Positions 27,885 to 40,890 of a DNA stretch of 64,000 bases are shown here, in pieces. A program made the position numbers and the translations under genes. Location of the stretch: contig CAXKWD010000001.1 of assembly GCA_964059195.1 (NCBI GenBank), positions 160,382,532-160,446,531 of the forward strand, read 5' to 3'. The stretch comes from Ectobius pallidus. Lineage: Eukaryota; Arthropoda; Insecta; Blattodea; Ectobiidae. Numbering within the stretch: the stretch's first letter is position 1; every line of letters begins with the position of its first letter. Below the pieces are notes generated by a model that ran no database searches, was not told the origin of the DNA, and was given only the letters and a program-made list of their open reading frames with translations.

Positions 27885-28330
27885 AAAAGTATTTGTATTT
27901 GTATTTATTTATATTTCCTTCTGCTGTAGTTAAGGTCTTAAAGCCTTCTCTTCCACTAATCAGAGGTGGATACATTCAAACGTTACCAAATAATCGAATT
28001 AAGAATAAATAAGAGAGACATGATTATATTATATAATGTAAATTATGTTAGTGAAAACTAGAATTAAAACTATATTAAACAATAATATAGAAAATTCAAC
28101 ATTGTAAGTAGAAGGAATGAAAGAGAAAAATATAAAGTAAAAATAAAAAATAAATGAAACAATACAAAAAAGATGGATAATTTTTAATATGAAAGTAGTA
28201 TATAATATAAATGTTAATGGTTGGTGGTCAAGTGGTCAACTAACTTCGTCTCGAACGTTCTGAGTGTTCGGTAGACTTTTATATCTTCAGGTAAGGAATT
28301 CCATAGGCGAGCTGTCCCGACAGTGAAGGA
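27885..28330 (-). pseudogene. 3' end of a LINE (non-LTR retrotransposon)
   Basis: On the minus strand, 28330 to 28214 codes FTVGTARLWNSLPEDIK, continues to ...TFETKLVDHL, and ends in TAA. This is the familiar C-terminus of insect LINE reverse transcriptases. After about 250 bp of untranslated sequence comes a tail block GTGGAAGAGAAGGCTTTAAG (about 27930-27955), then TAAATAAATACAAATAC-type simple repeats. The same tail block (GAGAAGGCC..ATGGCCTTAACT) recurs at 60745-60785. The copy is 5'-truncated and dead, as is usual for LINEs. Confidence 0.8.
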
Positions 28331-29938
28331 TGAAGATTAAAATACAGTATAATACTGTTGAGAAGAGAACCAATAGCCTTATAACCGGAACCGGAACATG
28401 CAGATTACACATGTCATCAACCGAGTGTGAGGAAAATAGGCACCACCAATCTTCCATCTCAAAATACGGAAATAACAGTGTTCTGTTACATTAGATATGT
28501 TTTCTCAGAATATTCGTAGCTTCTTCGCTTTCTTAAGACTTATCTTGATGGACACGGTACTCTCCAATTCACGTGATGATGTGATATTGACCAAACATAT
28601 GGGCTATCTCCTCTGAGGTGACAGTATCACATTTGATTCCAACTTAATTTCCTACAATTTACCTAGGTATAAAGGGTATATACGCCATTGCATGTTTTCA
28701 TTTAATTTGTATGAAAACAATATATATTTATATCTTACATAGATACAACCTTTAACATGAGAACCTGACACACGTACGTTGGCTTTTTAATAAACTAGTT
28801 AGATTTTCATCCTACTATGCATAATCATCACCATCATTATAATCATCAAAATCCTCATGACCAATACAATTTCCTAATGAAGAACACTAGCACTAGCAAA
28901 ATACTATTTACATAGAACTAAAATAAAATAATAATAAAAAAATTTCAACGTGAACAATTTGTAATTGCAATTAGTAATAATACATTACCATTTACTAATC
29001 TTAATCCAAGATCAGCTATATTTTGTGAACATAGCGAACAAAGCGCATTGTTTGGCCTCAGCTTAAACATAACCTTATGAACTTTGGAATGTAGACCTAC
29101 AACACTTGATATGACCATAGGAACAACCCAAAATCTTATGTGTATCTCTAGGTGTGCATTAACGGAACTTTTATCAAATCCACTTGAGCATTTTATATGA
29201 CTGTCATAACCTGGATTACTGTTGAAGGTTGATGTCTTCGATAAGACTTAAATACATAATTACAGCAAGTCAGTGTTTTCTATTTAATAAACTTTTTTAC
29301 TGTTATATCTTATAGGTCTATAAATACTGCATTTTTACTAATAAGGAGATAAGTATAAAATTCTTTATTATCAAGGGTTTTACACCTTTGTTAATGATCA
29401 AATTCCTTAGACGCAAATGACATGGGGTTTATAGCAGTCTGCCATAACATCATGTTTTTTACAACTCGGCTTGTGTACGCAATTTCATCACTCGCTGTCA
29501 AATGACAATACTTTTTACTGAAGCTGTAACTAGATAAATAAAATTCGTTCTATAAGAGAGTTTTATGCAATATCCTTATTGATCAGTAGGTCAAAAAATT
29601 TGACCCATTTTCTCTACGTCCATTTGATTTTAATTTTTAAAACTGATCCGTCCGATATGCTATTTTTATTCTATATCTTTATAAATTGCCGATCGTCTAA
29701 CTTTCAAATAAGTTACGTTTGTGCTCGTATGGTTTATTTACTTACAATATGAGCTTAATTGTTTTCCAATTATATTTAATTAAGCATGCCCCTAGTCTTT
29801 GACGTAAGCCTATATTTTTAAGACAAAGACTGTACCCGGAAAACTTACGTTTTGATCACGTTTGAACTCGCAAGTCTTGATTGTAATCGCAGGAAAACTA
29901 TTTCACTATTAAAAATAACATAATCATAGTAGACTTAC
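28331..29938. other. no recognised gene
   Basis: AT-rich unassigned DNA. Confidence 0.5.
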
Positions 29939-30160
29939 CTTTGTGAAAATCGACATACAGTGCGACAAGTTAAATAACAAACGTGTGTATTTTCGCGCTG
30001 TGTAACGACCACCCTTTAGTTCTAGTTCCTCTCCTCCTCTCTGCTCCTCCCACAAGACCGAAGCACGAATATGCTCGACTGTGAGACTTGATACATTTTC
30101 GTTGGTGCCAAGCGCGCAACCAACCAGCAGCTCATACAAGTACACAAATACACACGTCAT
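29939..30160 (-). other. possible first or 5' exon with strong splice donor
   Basis: On the minus strand a relatively GC-rich open segment ends at ACAAAG|GTAAGT, a consensus donor (plus-strand ACTTAC at 29933-29938). The upstream sequence to about 30400 is also GC-rich for this window, as a promoter region can be. The encoded peptide has no recognisable domain, and the Met at 30160 is unsupported. It could equally be repeat sequence. Confidence 0.2.
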
Positions 30161-31888
30161 TTAAATTTGTAATAGCGAACTCACCTCCAATAGGTTTCTA
30201 CTTCCTCCAGCTCATCAATGTCAGAATTGTAACAATGGATAAGATCAACTTACACTTTCTTGCACAAACATATTTGAACGCAGGCTGAGAAAAACGTGGC
30301 CGGCTTATGGGACGGAGGGATAGCTAAGCGAGAAAAAGAGGGGTAAACTGCGCCTACTTGCTTCTGCTTGTGCATCTGCGCATCTCGTTCTTTAAGGCGT
30401 CTCGCTATATATTATCCTGTCCATATATATTTATTATTTTATTTTACTTCTTTCTAGTTTTCATTTTCTTCAGTATAATGTAACTCCATTTTATATTCTT
30501 GTTTTATTTTCTCACTGCTAATATTTAGGTACCGGTAATTATCCATAAGTACTTTAAGCAAACGTCATTTTCAGTCCTATTACTACCAATAAAACAATGA
30601 TTCTACTCTTTCTGGCCAATATGTTTATCACAAGCCACAGTTTACAAGAAGAGTGATAATGCAACTCGCCATGAAGGTTACACGTTATGGGAGTGATCAA
30701 ACCTAGTAAATGGTTCATGCGTTAGGAATATTCAGTAATCTTCTGATCATAAAATGGCATATGTATATAATATATAATATTATTTATAATGTAATAATCT
30801 ATAGGCTAATATATAATGTATTTATTGCATACAGATGTTATGTTATTATTATACAAGATTATTATGTTATTATTATACAAGTTTGACTTCCGCTTATTTG
30901 TGTCTTTTACCGCCATTTCTTTATTTTTTCTTCCTTTATACTTCTCTTCGTCTATTCACGTTATTTTAAATAATTGTTCTTCTGTCTAGATATCCTACGT
31001 TTTATATTTCTTCATCTTCGTAGTTATAATGCAGAATGTGCTTTCAATAAAATATAAGATATTTCAGTAATATTTTGTTTATTAATACTGATATTCTTCA
31101 TTTTTGGGTGTATTTATTTTTTAAAGGTTGGTACCCTTAGTTTTTAAGGACACGTGTTCACGTTTTCTTTCTCTTCTCCTATTATCTCTCTCTCTCTCTC
31201 TCTATTTTTTTATTTCGCCATTTCTATGGAAAACTTGATCTTTCAAAGTTCCACTTCATGCTTATTTGAGTTAAGTTGTCCTTCTGTTCATCTTTTCCTA
31301 AGCGGCCATCTACTAATTTAAACAACGTAATTTTGAAAGACTCATCTTAATGTAGCTATTCCAGGAACTTCATCCCAAAGGATTACGTTGTCACTCAACA
31401 TGACTGTTACGAAAATCGTCTTGTGGCAGTAATTTTCTTTGCCATACTAAAGAAGGAATTAACTTTTCCATTAGATATAAAGTTGTTCTCCTGAGTTAAA
31501 CGAGCAATTTTCTCTCCACATACGCGATACGGAAAGCGTCGCTGTTCTTCACTCCGCCAGTATTTACACAAAGCCCAGGGGGGAAAAGTTTCCTTTTGTT
31601 GGAAAATTTTTATCTTTCCAATAATTTTCTACTTCATTAAAATTTCAAGAATTTTAAAACAAGGCAAATACTTTAATAAAATATGAAGTAATGTATGGAA
31701 AACATTCTTAAGGAGAACTCCAAATCCCACAAGGAGTAATATGCTGGATTGTGAAGAAACAGACAAGGAAATTCAAGGCTAAAGAAAGGTAATCTATTCG
31801 AATTTATACAATATTAATGTTTGGAAAGTACGCCCAACAGATGTAAAATTTGACTGAATAATGAATGTATTATTACTATTATTATTGA

Positions 31889-31940
<52 letters not shown>

Positions 31941-34917
31941 GTTACTTTACTTCTTCAGGGGATAAGAAGAGCAAAATGAATTCCCTCCAGGTTCATCAAG
32001 AAGACCTCTTTAACCAGAGTGATTCTACTCATTTTATATCGAGACGCCTAATAATTCAGAGCGACCATTACCAATGGCACAGTAATATGAAAGGAAGTAC
32101 AGGTAAGACAGTGATTGTAACTTTGCTCTTTGGCCCTTAACTTGTCGTGAATGTACGAAATAGGACCAACGACTTTCCCGTCAACCTGTTGGTTTCACGT
32201 TTGAAAAGTAAATACTATGGGACAGAATGCAATGTGCTATTGAAAATGCTAACTATAATATTTAATGATAGTGATTAATCCAATTTGGTTTATTCTGGTG
32301 AGCCACTATTGTCGACGTGAAACACTAAGAGATCATGTAGCATTAGAATACTATTGCAATTATCTGGGCAAAATGAGTTAATATAATAGGAAACAAAATT
32401 ATTTTTCAAATGTATAGATTACGAACAGTTAAAGTAAATTAAAACTAAAGGATGATTATAGTTAATAAAATATAAAACGGTGAATTCAAATTTAATACTG
32501 TAACTAAACTTTTTATATCGAGCAAAAATGTAATATATAATTCGGACTTTCGGGTGTAGCATAAGAGTGTATTGCCCTTAGCACAATATATTATATTACT
32601 TCGTTATAAGCTAAAAGTCATTCACTGTGAAAGCCATCAGGATATAAACATGTAGATATGACTGAAAGCAGCATTCAGTCGACCATGTTATCTATCATGT
32701 CGAAAGACGGATATGTTATATACTCACAGTCGGAGTAATATAAAACCTGCCCCAAACCATTAAATTCCCCGCTTTCGTAATAAAATAACGAACACGGTAC
32801 GAAACTAATAACCGAGAAAATCCATAAATAATATTTAAATCAGATTGCATTCACCTTATCTATGAATTACTGGGAATATGCGGAGGGTAGTAAGGGACTA
32901 TAAAAATCGTGCTTTGTGACCCCTAACTCCGCCGAATCCAGGAGAATTACAAGGACCCCTACGTGCGTGAGGGTACTACAAACAGACAAGAATTGGCAAA
33001 TACATTAGCACGTTCGATACAGAAGCAAATTAGGAATTCATGCCGCATTTACTTTTATAGTGTATTCGATATCAGCATATAAGAGACGTGCTTTCCGACC
33101 CAGAGTAAGATTTTGTATCCGATATTAGTCTAACAAATCCTTCACTAGTAATAAAACTTTGAATATTTTCTATTGAGAAAGTAAGTTATTAAGTTGACTA
33201 TTCCATTCATACGCCGCGTGTTTGATATTGACCAATAACGTTCAGCAATTCCTCGGCTATAGACCAATCACGATCGTTTACCTTATAATATGCTTCCTCA
33301 GATTGCAAGGATGCAATTTTATCTCATAAAACGTCAGCTTGTTACTGGACATGTAAAGCATCAACGTCCGGTGATTAATAAGTCACGAGGCAAATGTCTG
33401 ATTTTAATTTACCTACCACTATTTAGAATTCTTAGTTGTGTTGTGATAAGTTATGTTAATTCGAGATTCTGAGTAGTGCTGGTTATCTGTCATTTCTTGT
33501 CTTAGTCCCTGCATTAATTATTTCCCTTTAATATGTGTCCAGAGAGAAAGGAAGATATATACTAAACCTTTGATACTTGGAAACAATTCTCCTACTTACC
33601 AGGTTCGTAGCCCGAGAAACCATTATTTTCAGGTATGTTTATAGGCCTATATCTAGATTTGATTTTAATTATTTCAAACAATAAATTAACAAATATTTGA
33701 AATTATTTAATGTTTAACAATCCTGTACAATTCTAGAGGAAATGGTGACCAAATAAAAAAAAAATGATTTTCACAAAATGTACTTTGTCCCACCAATTCA
33801 GCATTTAAATGACAATAAAAGTAACCCTATTTGTTGAGAGAAAGCTCAGATGATCTGTGATCTGCAAGACTAGTAAATCCTAATCTCAATAAGTATTTTA
33901 ATTGTTTTAATAAATTTTAAATTTAAAAAAAGCACTTTCACATAAGTAGGTCTATGTGTTTCCAAACTTAAAAGTCACCCGAGAACCAAAATCTTTCTGC
34001 TGGAGAACCTTGTGTTCTGAAATACATCTGAAAACGTTATCTCGTTTTCTGTTCTATTTTGAAGAAATGGATCAACTTCTATATCAAATAATTCAAGTTG
34101 TAATATTGATAGTTGGTCTTCGATGTTTACTTTTGAGAGATTGTTACGGGGATAGTTAGTCCTTTATGTTTCCCAAAATCACAAACTACTGAAGAAAAAG
34201 CTTGAATAATAATTTAATAATAATTTTAATGGAAAATGTGACAACTTATTATTTTTTTAAATTTGAGCTTAACAGTTGTGACTTATGCCAATAGGAATTC
34301 GCGCTGTTTTACCCGACACTACCAATATTAATATAGTTTTTTTTTCTCTTTGTTACACGGCTTGCAAAGACAACTTCCAAGGGCAAACTGAGTTGGACAA
34401 ACCTGATCTATCTATAACTAGAACAAGCAAATTAATAGTTATTTTTGCAGTTTTAATGGCATACCTGTTGGTACTAAGATTATTATTGTATACGTTAAGA
34501 CATGGTTCTCTAATAAATGTACTAAATTTTGTTAAGCGTATTCCGATAACGAAAATATTGTAATGTAAACATTAATATTGCGTGTATTTTGAAGAGTACC
34601 TTGAGAGAATACGTTACGGGATCTTTGGAACAACACTGCTTGAGGATATATATCTTATTACACTACATTTAATAATTAACAGCTGTGTTTATCCAGTCTG
34701 CTGCGCCCATTACTGTAGAAGGAGGAGTTACAAAAGCTTCAGCCACCTCCCTTATTCTCACCCTCCTCTACTGAAGAATCCCATATTTCACATACGGAAT
34801 ATAAAGTATCAGATTCCAATAAACCACTTTTCATTTTTAACACTTGACTACAAACTTACACTATCATAAAAAAACTTGGTTTTTAACAAATATTGTTTCT
34901 TATGCAATGTGAATTTT
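30161..34917. other. no recognised gene; microsatellites
   Basis: (TC)n lies at about 31184-31204 and a long (ATT)n at about 31865-31940. An 18-bp direct repeat (ATGTTATTATTATACAAG) occurs twice near 30840-30880. The open frames at 33956-34159, 34285-34563 and 34582-34869 have no family motifs and AT-driven composition. Confidence 0.5.
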
Positions 34918-35170
34918 TAGACTGTTAAGGCAAAAGAGTATTGGTCAAAACACATTATTTTTCAGAAGAAACTTTTATTTAGACATTAACTCGTTTTAAT
35001 TTTTTTACTTATACTCTTTTGCCTTGACAGTCTTCTTCTGGGTTGTTAAGGCAAAAGAGTATAAGTAAAAAAATATGTTTTCCCCGAAAGTGATAATTTT
35101 TTTATACAGTCTAATTTACTTATCTCATTTTCACAATTTTTTACTTATACTCTTTTGCCTTAAAAGTCTA
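34918..35170. repeat. array of four alternating inverted motifs
   Basis: The core AAGGCAAAAGAGTAT occurs four times with alternating strand: plus at about 34926-34940, minus at about 35010-35025, plus at about 35048-35062, minus at about 35147-35161. Three of the four extend to AAGGCAAAAGAGTATAAGTA plus an A-run. The outermost copies both begin TAGACT (reading inward). The array may be two small foldback or MITE-like elements side by side, or one duplicated palindrome. It has no coding capacity. Confidence 0.85.
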
Positions 35171-35645
35171 GATTTGTAAGTTGTAATTTTTATGTTATAA
35201 AGCCGAATGAATATTAAGAAACAATTTCTGATATAGTTCTCAATCCAAAGTGGAACTAGTTATGCCTCGCAATTCATCGTTAATCAATGGTTACGATGAT
35301 TGGTATTATTTTCTTTCTTTTTTCAATAATACTCTGAATTGCTATAGTTCTATTCAATATTTATAAATACAAAAGTTAAAAAAGCATGTGGACAAATATT
35401 ATTACTTATGTAAAATACCAACTGAGTAGAGCTTCCGGAAATGAAAGCATGCGTTTTAATAAGATATTTCATCTACTATTTCTTCAGACAAAAACCGATG
35501 CATCTGAGCTTATCTTGATTACCTTCGTTAAGGATACTAATGTTTGTGTCTAAGGAACCTCACATAGCAACAGCTGATTCAATTATATTATTATACATTA
35601 CGTTATACATTACTATTTTCCGTCCTATTTTCGGGTAAAAATGTA

Positions 35646-35928
35646 TTTGAATCTAAAATGCGACAACTCCGCCGTGTCAATATAAAAGTTTTACATTTAA
35701 AAAATCGAATATATTTCGATCAACTTGTGGTCATCTTCAGAGATAAAAATTTTAAAAGTCAAAATCATGGCCACATACCTAACGCCATGTTTGTTTGATC
35801 TGACCATGATTTTAACTTTTTAAATTTGATCAATACGGATGACCACAAGTAGTTCGAAATATATTTGATTTTTAATATGGCAATGCTTTTATATTGACAA
35901 GGTGGAGTTAAAGCATTTTAGATTCAAA
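35646..35928. mobile_element. 283-bp foldback/MITE-like element
   Basis: The arms are inverted copies of each other for about 130-140 bp per side, with a small centre near 35785. The outer 16 bp (TTTGAATCTAAAATGC) are identical, and further matching blocks include GTCAATATAAAAG, AATATATTTCGA and CTTGTGGTCATC. There is no coding capacity. I could not identify a target-site duplication, so the superfamily is open. Confidence 0.8.
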
Positions 35929-37745
35929 GACAAGTCAATATTGCACTATTCTATCAACATTAAAATTGGATTTTGCACCGTTCTTAGAGTTATCCAAGAA
36001 ATTACACGTTTTGTTATATTTGTAGGAAAAAAATCAAAGAACAATCGATATGACGAAGCTTTGGCTGTAATAATGCTAAATACAAAGAAGAAACATAATC
36101 CTATTGTTCACCGGAAGCCAATTAATGGAATCTTGATAATCATATCAGATATCGAAAAAAATACTTAGAAATCTTTGTTGAAAATAAATACTGCAACTGG
36201 TCTTCGAACTCGATTTCACAAGTTAAATAGAATGTCAGCAAGTCATTAAAACGATGAAACGTTTCCTATGCATAAAAAATATATTCGCGAAAAAATTACT
36301 TTTAACGTTAAAAATGACACAGTCTGAAATCACGAAAAAAAGTATTAATTAGATGATTAAAATATTACTGAAGACAGGATTGAATGATTTATATAATGAA
36401 GGAATCTGATTTCAATGTGAGATAATTCTTTTGCGAACTGGATGATTGAGAATGGACACGACTATCTGGCACGACTGTACTAACATTTCTAGATAGGACC
36501 GTTAACACAGTTTGTGAATAGCCTGGGAAAATCTGGCTGCATGGTAAATCGAGACCACAAAGTTGGACAATATCACGGCCTATAATAATTTACATGCTAA
36601 ACGTCAACCCTGTGCACGCAAATGCCCATGGTCTCCTTCAAACGCTCTGGTAACGCTAACTGGGATGGCTAATAGATACTCACCAGGCCAGAGGAGGCTC
36701 GAAATTAAAGGGAAGGAGACACGAGAGAGATTAATTTATTTATCTCAATAAATAAGCGTTCACGCGTGAAAGTGCGAAGGATGTCTTTCAATTTAAATAA
36801 TATTATGCAAATACGTTTTAATTGTGATACATGTATCTGCCTACTGCATCCCCAACTCACAGATTCAGTGGTCATTTGCAATCTTGTACATGGGATCGTG
36901 ATCATCATCTCTCTCTCCATTCTATGTTATTTTCTATATCTCTCTCTTGTTCTCTCTAACCCTCTCTCTGTCTGTTTATCTCTCGTAAAGCCCCTGGAAG
37001 CTCGTTATACCCGTAGTTTGAAGAGGGATGAATTTATCCCGAATATGGTAGTAGAAGCCTACATTTCACAGTTATATATTCGACCGGTGGAAGTGTTCCA
37101 ATTAGCAATTCTATAGAAATGTATAACAATTCAGGTGTGACTACATGCTTGTTGCTCTAGAGTTTAGAAGCTGGTACTATTATCATTCTACTTCCTTCTA
37201 GAGACCTACGTTTAGAATAGCAAGTAACTTTCTTCAGTGAATAAAAATGTTATATTATACAGTACAACATTGTTATTTTTTTAATTTATGGAATTAAATG
37301 TATTCATCTCCTTAATATTTAATTTCTCAATTTTATAGATTCATTACAACCTTATAAATTTCGAAAAGTCCCGCCAATTCATCGATTAACATCATACTAT
37401 TTTAAAACCTTATTTTCAGTTCTTTATGAGAGCTTATTTTTATCTGGGTCGCAATTTATCTTATTGTGCTATTTCGTTTATCGAATATTTTTATATTTTC
37501 TTTACATTTCCAGAAGTAAGTTATTGGTTCTGTGCTGTAAACACAGTTATTACATATCCGTATTTCGTTCACTCTATCGCAGGCGAGGACAGAAGGTTGT
37601 CCTCTGACGACAATGCAGTCGACTCTAGATTCACGCGGTAGACTTCTGAGAGGAATTTGTGAAGTGTTCGCATCATTGAACAGGGAAGAAGAGAGGGCAC
37701 TAATATTGCAGGCAGCGGAGCATAAGATTAGAATCTAGCACTCAG
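35929..37745. other. no recognised gene; CT-rich tract
   Basis: A CT-rich tract lies at about 36905-36985. The open frames at 35902-36168 and 36766-37116 lack motifs. The first begins inside the preceding foldback element and the second crosses the CT tract. Confidence 0.45.
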
Positions 37746-38061
37746 CTCTAGCGTAGTGATGGGACAAATAACTGGATAACGGTTAACTGAACACACAATT
37801 AATTGAAGATAAAATAAAACAGTTAACTTTTATTTGAACACATGGATAAATGCATATTATTTGCAATTATTTTATTATGCAGTTAATTCTCTTAACATTT
37901 ATCCGGATAATCACAAATAACTGGATAAAATGACGTCATTGTCCAGTTATCCGGTTAATTGTTATTTGGTTAAGTGGACAAGAGTAAACGGTTATTTGAA
38001 CAATTATTTTCTCAGTTAACCTGTTAAATTTTATCTGGATAATCCCAGCTCTACTCTAGCG
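37746..38061. mobile_element. 300-bp non-autonomous hAT-like element with 8-bp target duplication
   Basis: The body is 37754-38053. It is flanked by perfect 8-bp direct repeats CTCTAGCG (37746-37753 and 38054-38061). The ends read TAGTGATGGGA at the left and, inverted, TAGAGCTGGGA at the right, fitting the hAT terminal pattern YARNG. Both hallmarks of hAT transposition (8-bp duplication and short end pattern) are present. The inside is full of GTTAAC, GGATAA and their complements, in subterminal-repeat style, and has no coding capacity. Mobilisation would need a transposase from elsewhere. Confidence 0.85.
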
Positions 38062-40704
38062 TTCTGTACTCATCCCCACTATCGTGGTTTCTTGCCTGAC
38101 GACACATACACATGCGCATACGTCATTTACAAGTTTGTCAGGGGACGAAGCGGTCTTTCACTCTTCCATTGAGTGCTAAAGCGCTATTTAAGAATAATCA
38201 TGTAATACTGATAAATACATTATCTTCAGACTATATATTTTCTAGTTGAAATTATAATTGATTTTAATTTTTTGTACAAGCTGTGTTTTTGAGCTAGGAA
38301 TTTAAAAATGGGTTTATCTATATATTTAAAAGGCATTAGGACTCGAAACGAACCGATCCGTTCTAGACTGTGACAGTGATAAGAACTTAATGACCCTGTT
38401 ACAGCATTGCAAATGTGATTTCAGTCAGTCGAACCCTCTCTCTCTCACTCTCTCTCACACTTTGCCTATCTCTCAATCTCTTCATTGGAAAGCTGCGGTG
38501 AAGCCTTGCAAATGTTATCTTTATTTAAGATGTCACTATGCTGTAGGAAATGTAATTAAATTCTCGTCGCCATTTAATTTCTCAGGCAAGTTGGCTACAT
38601 GATTAAAATATATACAAGCTAGAGGCGTCCACTCAGAGAGAATGAGATAAGAGAAAACATAAATTTGTGTTTTCGATGAAGCTTTTCTAACTTTCATACC
38701 AAGCAACCAAACCCTCGAATATCTCATATAGACAGCTTAAATAATATCCTGTATTTTGTCTCTTGTCATTTGTCTCTCTTTCCTGTTTGTCTTTTGAGCG
38801 ATCGTTCCAAGACAGCTGGAATGAGGGAGAGAGGAGACAGGGGAAGGAGAGAGAGAGAGAGAGAAAGATAGAGAGAAAGAATGAAAGAAATGCCTACATT
38901 GGGAAGAAAAAATGAGTCCCTAGAAAGCGGAAGAAAGAAAGAGAGAAAGCAAGCAAGCTAGATTGATTACCAGCGAGACAAAATAACTTATAGAGACCGT
39001 GCGACCCTGCAATAAATTTATTAGCTTATATATAATATATAGCCTAATGACACAGTTCTAAAGTCGAAATCTCTTTTTTTTTTTTACATGTTTAAATCTA
39101 GTGTTTCGTGTTTTCTATTTATTCTTTCGTCAATCTCACAACGGAGAAATTTGTTAGATGAACTTCATAGTTATGAGGTGTGATAAAACATCATTCAATT
39201 CTAGTTGTTACATATGTTTTTGATAAAGGCAGCGAAATAGAAACAGGATGAAACAGGATTTAATGCTCTTGATTGCAACGCATCTATGTATATCACTCAT
39301 ACTGGTTACGACCAACTTACAGGCAATAACAATTTTCGGACATGATTGGCTGAACAATTGCCAAAGCCATTATACAAATTGGTGTTTCTCAGCGTGGATG
39401 GTCATGGATTTGGTTTCCGTTATGGGGCAAAGAATGTATTGTAGTTAAGATCCAACGAAAAGCTCCAAGAAGTCTATGTACACAAAGGCTATTTAAAATG
39501 TGTCATATGTGTCCAAGCCATGGAAGCCCGACCATAAGTCAGTAGGCTATACACGCTTCTACGAAACTGTAGAAGACAGCTTTTGCTTTCATATTTAGCC
39601 TATACTACATTCTGTAATCACAACAAACATAAACATAGCAATTCCAACCGTAGTATTTTCAGTTTGAAAAGAGGTCTACACTTTTAGGAACCAATCTGTA
39701 AAGTCGCAATGATAATTTGGTCTCTAATGTTTTCTTTGTTACTTTTGGTGAAAAAAATAAAATAGGGCTACAGGAACACTTGCTATGCTAGTAATGTAGC
39801 TGAACATTCTGTTAGTGTTTGACAGACTTTGAACATGATATTAGAATACTGTGAAACATATTCTAGAGCATGGAAAATTTGCTAATGTTTAGTACTAATA
39901 CAGTATACTTTTTGAACAACAAAGTTTCAAAGGTCATGAAAACAATTTTTAAGCTAGAAGTATAATTTCCTTTTTTTAGAATGCGCAGAATTTTGTATTG
40001 AAGTTGAATCCAAATCAGAAAACTTGACACGGTCACATATTATGAATCGGCTTTCAGCAATTAAGTAGCCTATATTTTTAAATTAATGTAACATAATGGC
40101 AATAAAAAAACGTAATTCCTAAGTTGGTTTAATTTTTGCCTACTCCCATAGGTTCTCCCATACACTATTCACAACACACAAACACCAAGGAATAATGTAC
40201 GTGCGAATTCTACAAGGAGGCTCATGGGAGAAGGAAACGAATGCAGTATCACGCCTTGTCTGAGTAGGTCTCTAGTATGCAGGCGAACACTCGCATGCCG
40301 ACCATCATTACTTTAATGAGCAGCGAAGCGACGTTACAGGCAAGAAATTAGCCTCTTCACCTCCACTACACACCTACAGATTTAATTAAATACTAACCTG
40401 AATTCCAACCTAATCATCTTATCTTCCACATTAGTACCACTTGCAAGCAGATTAGGGGTACAAGCAATTCAAAAGAATTATGGCTTTGTCTTCTTATAGT
40501 CTACAATGCTTGTTCCTAATCCTTCCGCAATACAGCGATAATCAGAGTTCAAATAGGCAACGATGTTCTTTACATTCAGTTGTTTTAAGTGGCTTGCTTA
40601 CATTTTAATAAGACCATTCTTATCTTAGAATCTGAAATATTGTATCAGTCCAAAATCATCACTTGTCAGAATATTAAAAATATAACATTTACATAATATA
40701 AAGT
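38062..40704. other. no recognised gene; purine tract
   Basis: A GA-rich tract lies at about 38820-38950 and includes a (GA)n run. The open frame at 39248-39448 codes a hydrophobic start but has no family motif. Confidence 0.45.
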
Positions 40705-40890
40705 TTGGCTCTATGGCTCTGGGATCGACTCAACCTCAAAAAGAAATGAGTAGCAGGAACAATCTCGGGAGTAAAGGCGGTCGGTTCGTAAGCCTGTCAA
40801 CCGTACCATCTTTACGTGCCGAATGTGTAAAATTCTAGGAACCTCAACCTCCCGGAACCCTACGGTCCTCCACAGCTTGTACAGGGATCA
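40705..40890 (+). repeat. interspersed repeat, family B (copy 2)
   Basis: Inverted relative to copy 1 at 20288-20530. It carries CTGGGATCGACTCA, GGGAGTAAAGGC and a TGCCGAATGTGTAAAAT block. It ends near a T10 run at about 40898-40909. Confidence 0.7.

Noticed and set aside
36766..37116. 116-codon open frame
   Set aside because: It runs through a CT-rich simple tract, has no motif, and overlaps an open frame on the other strand.
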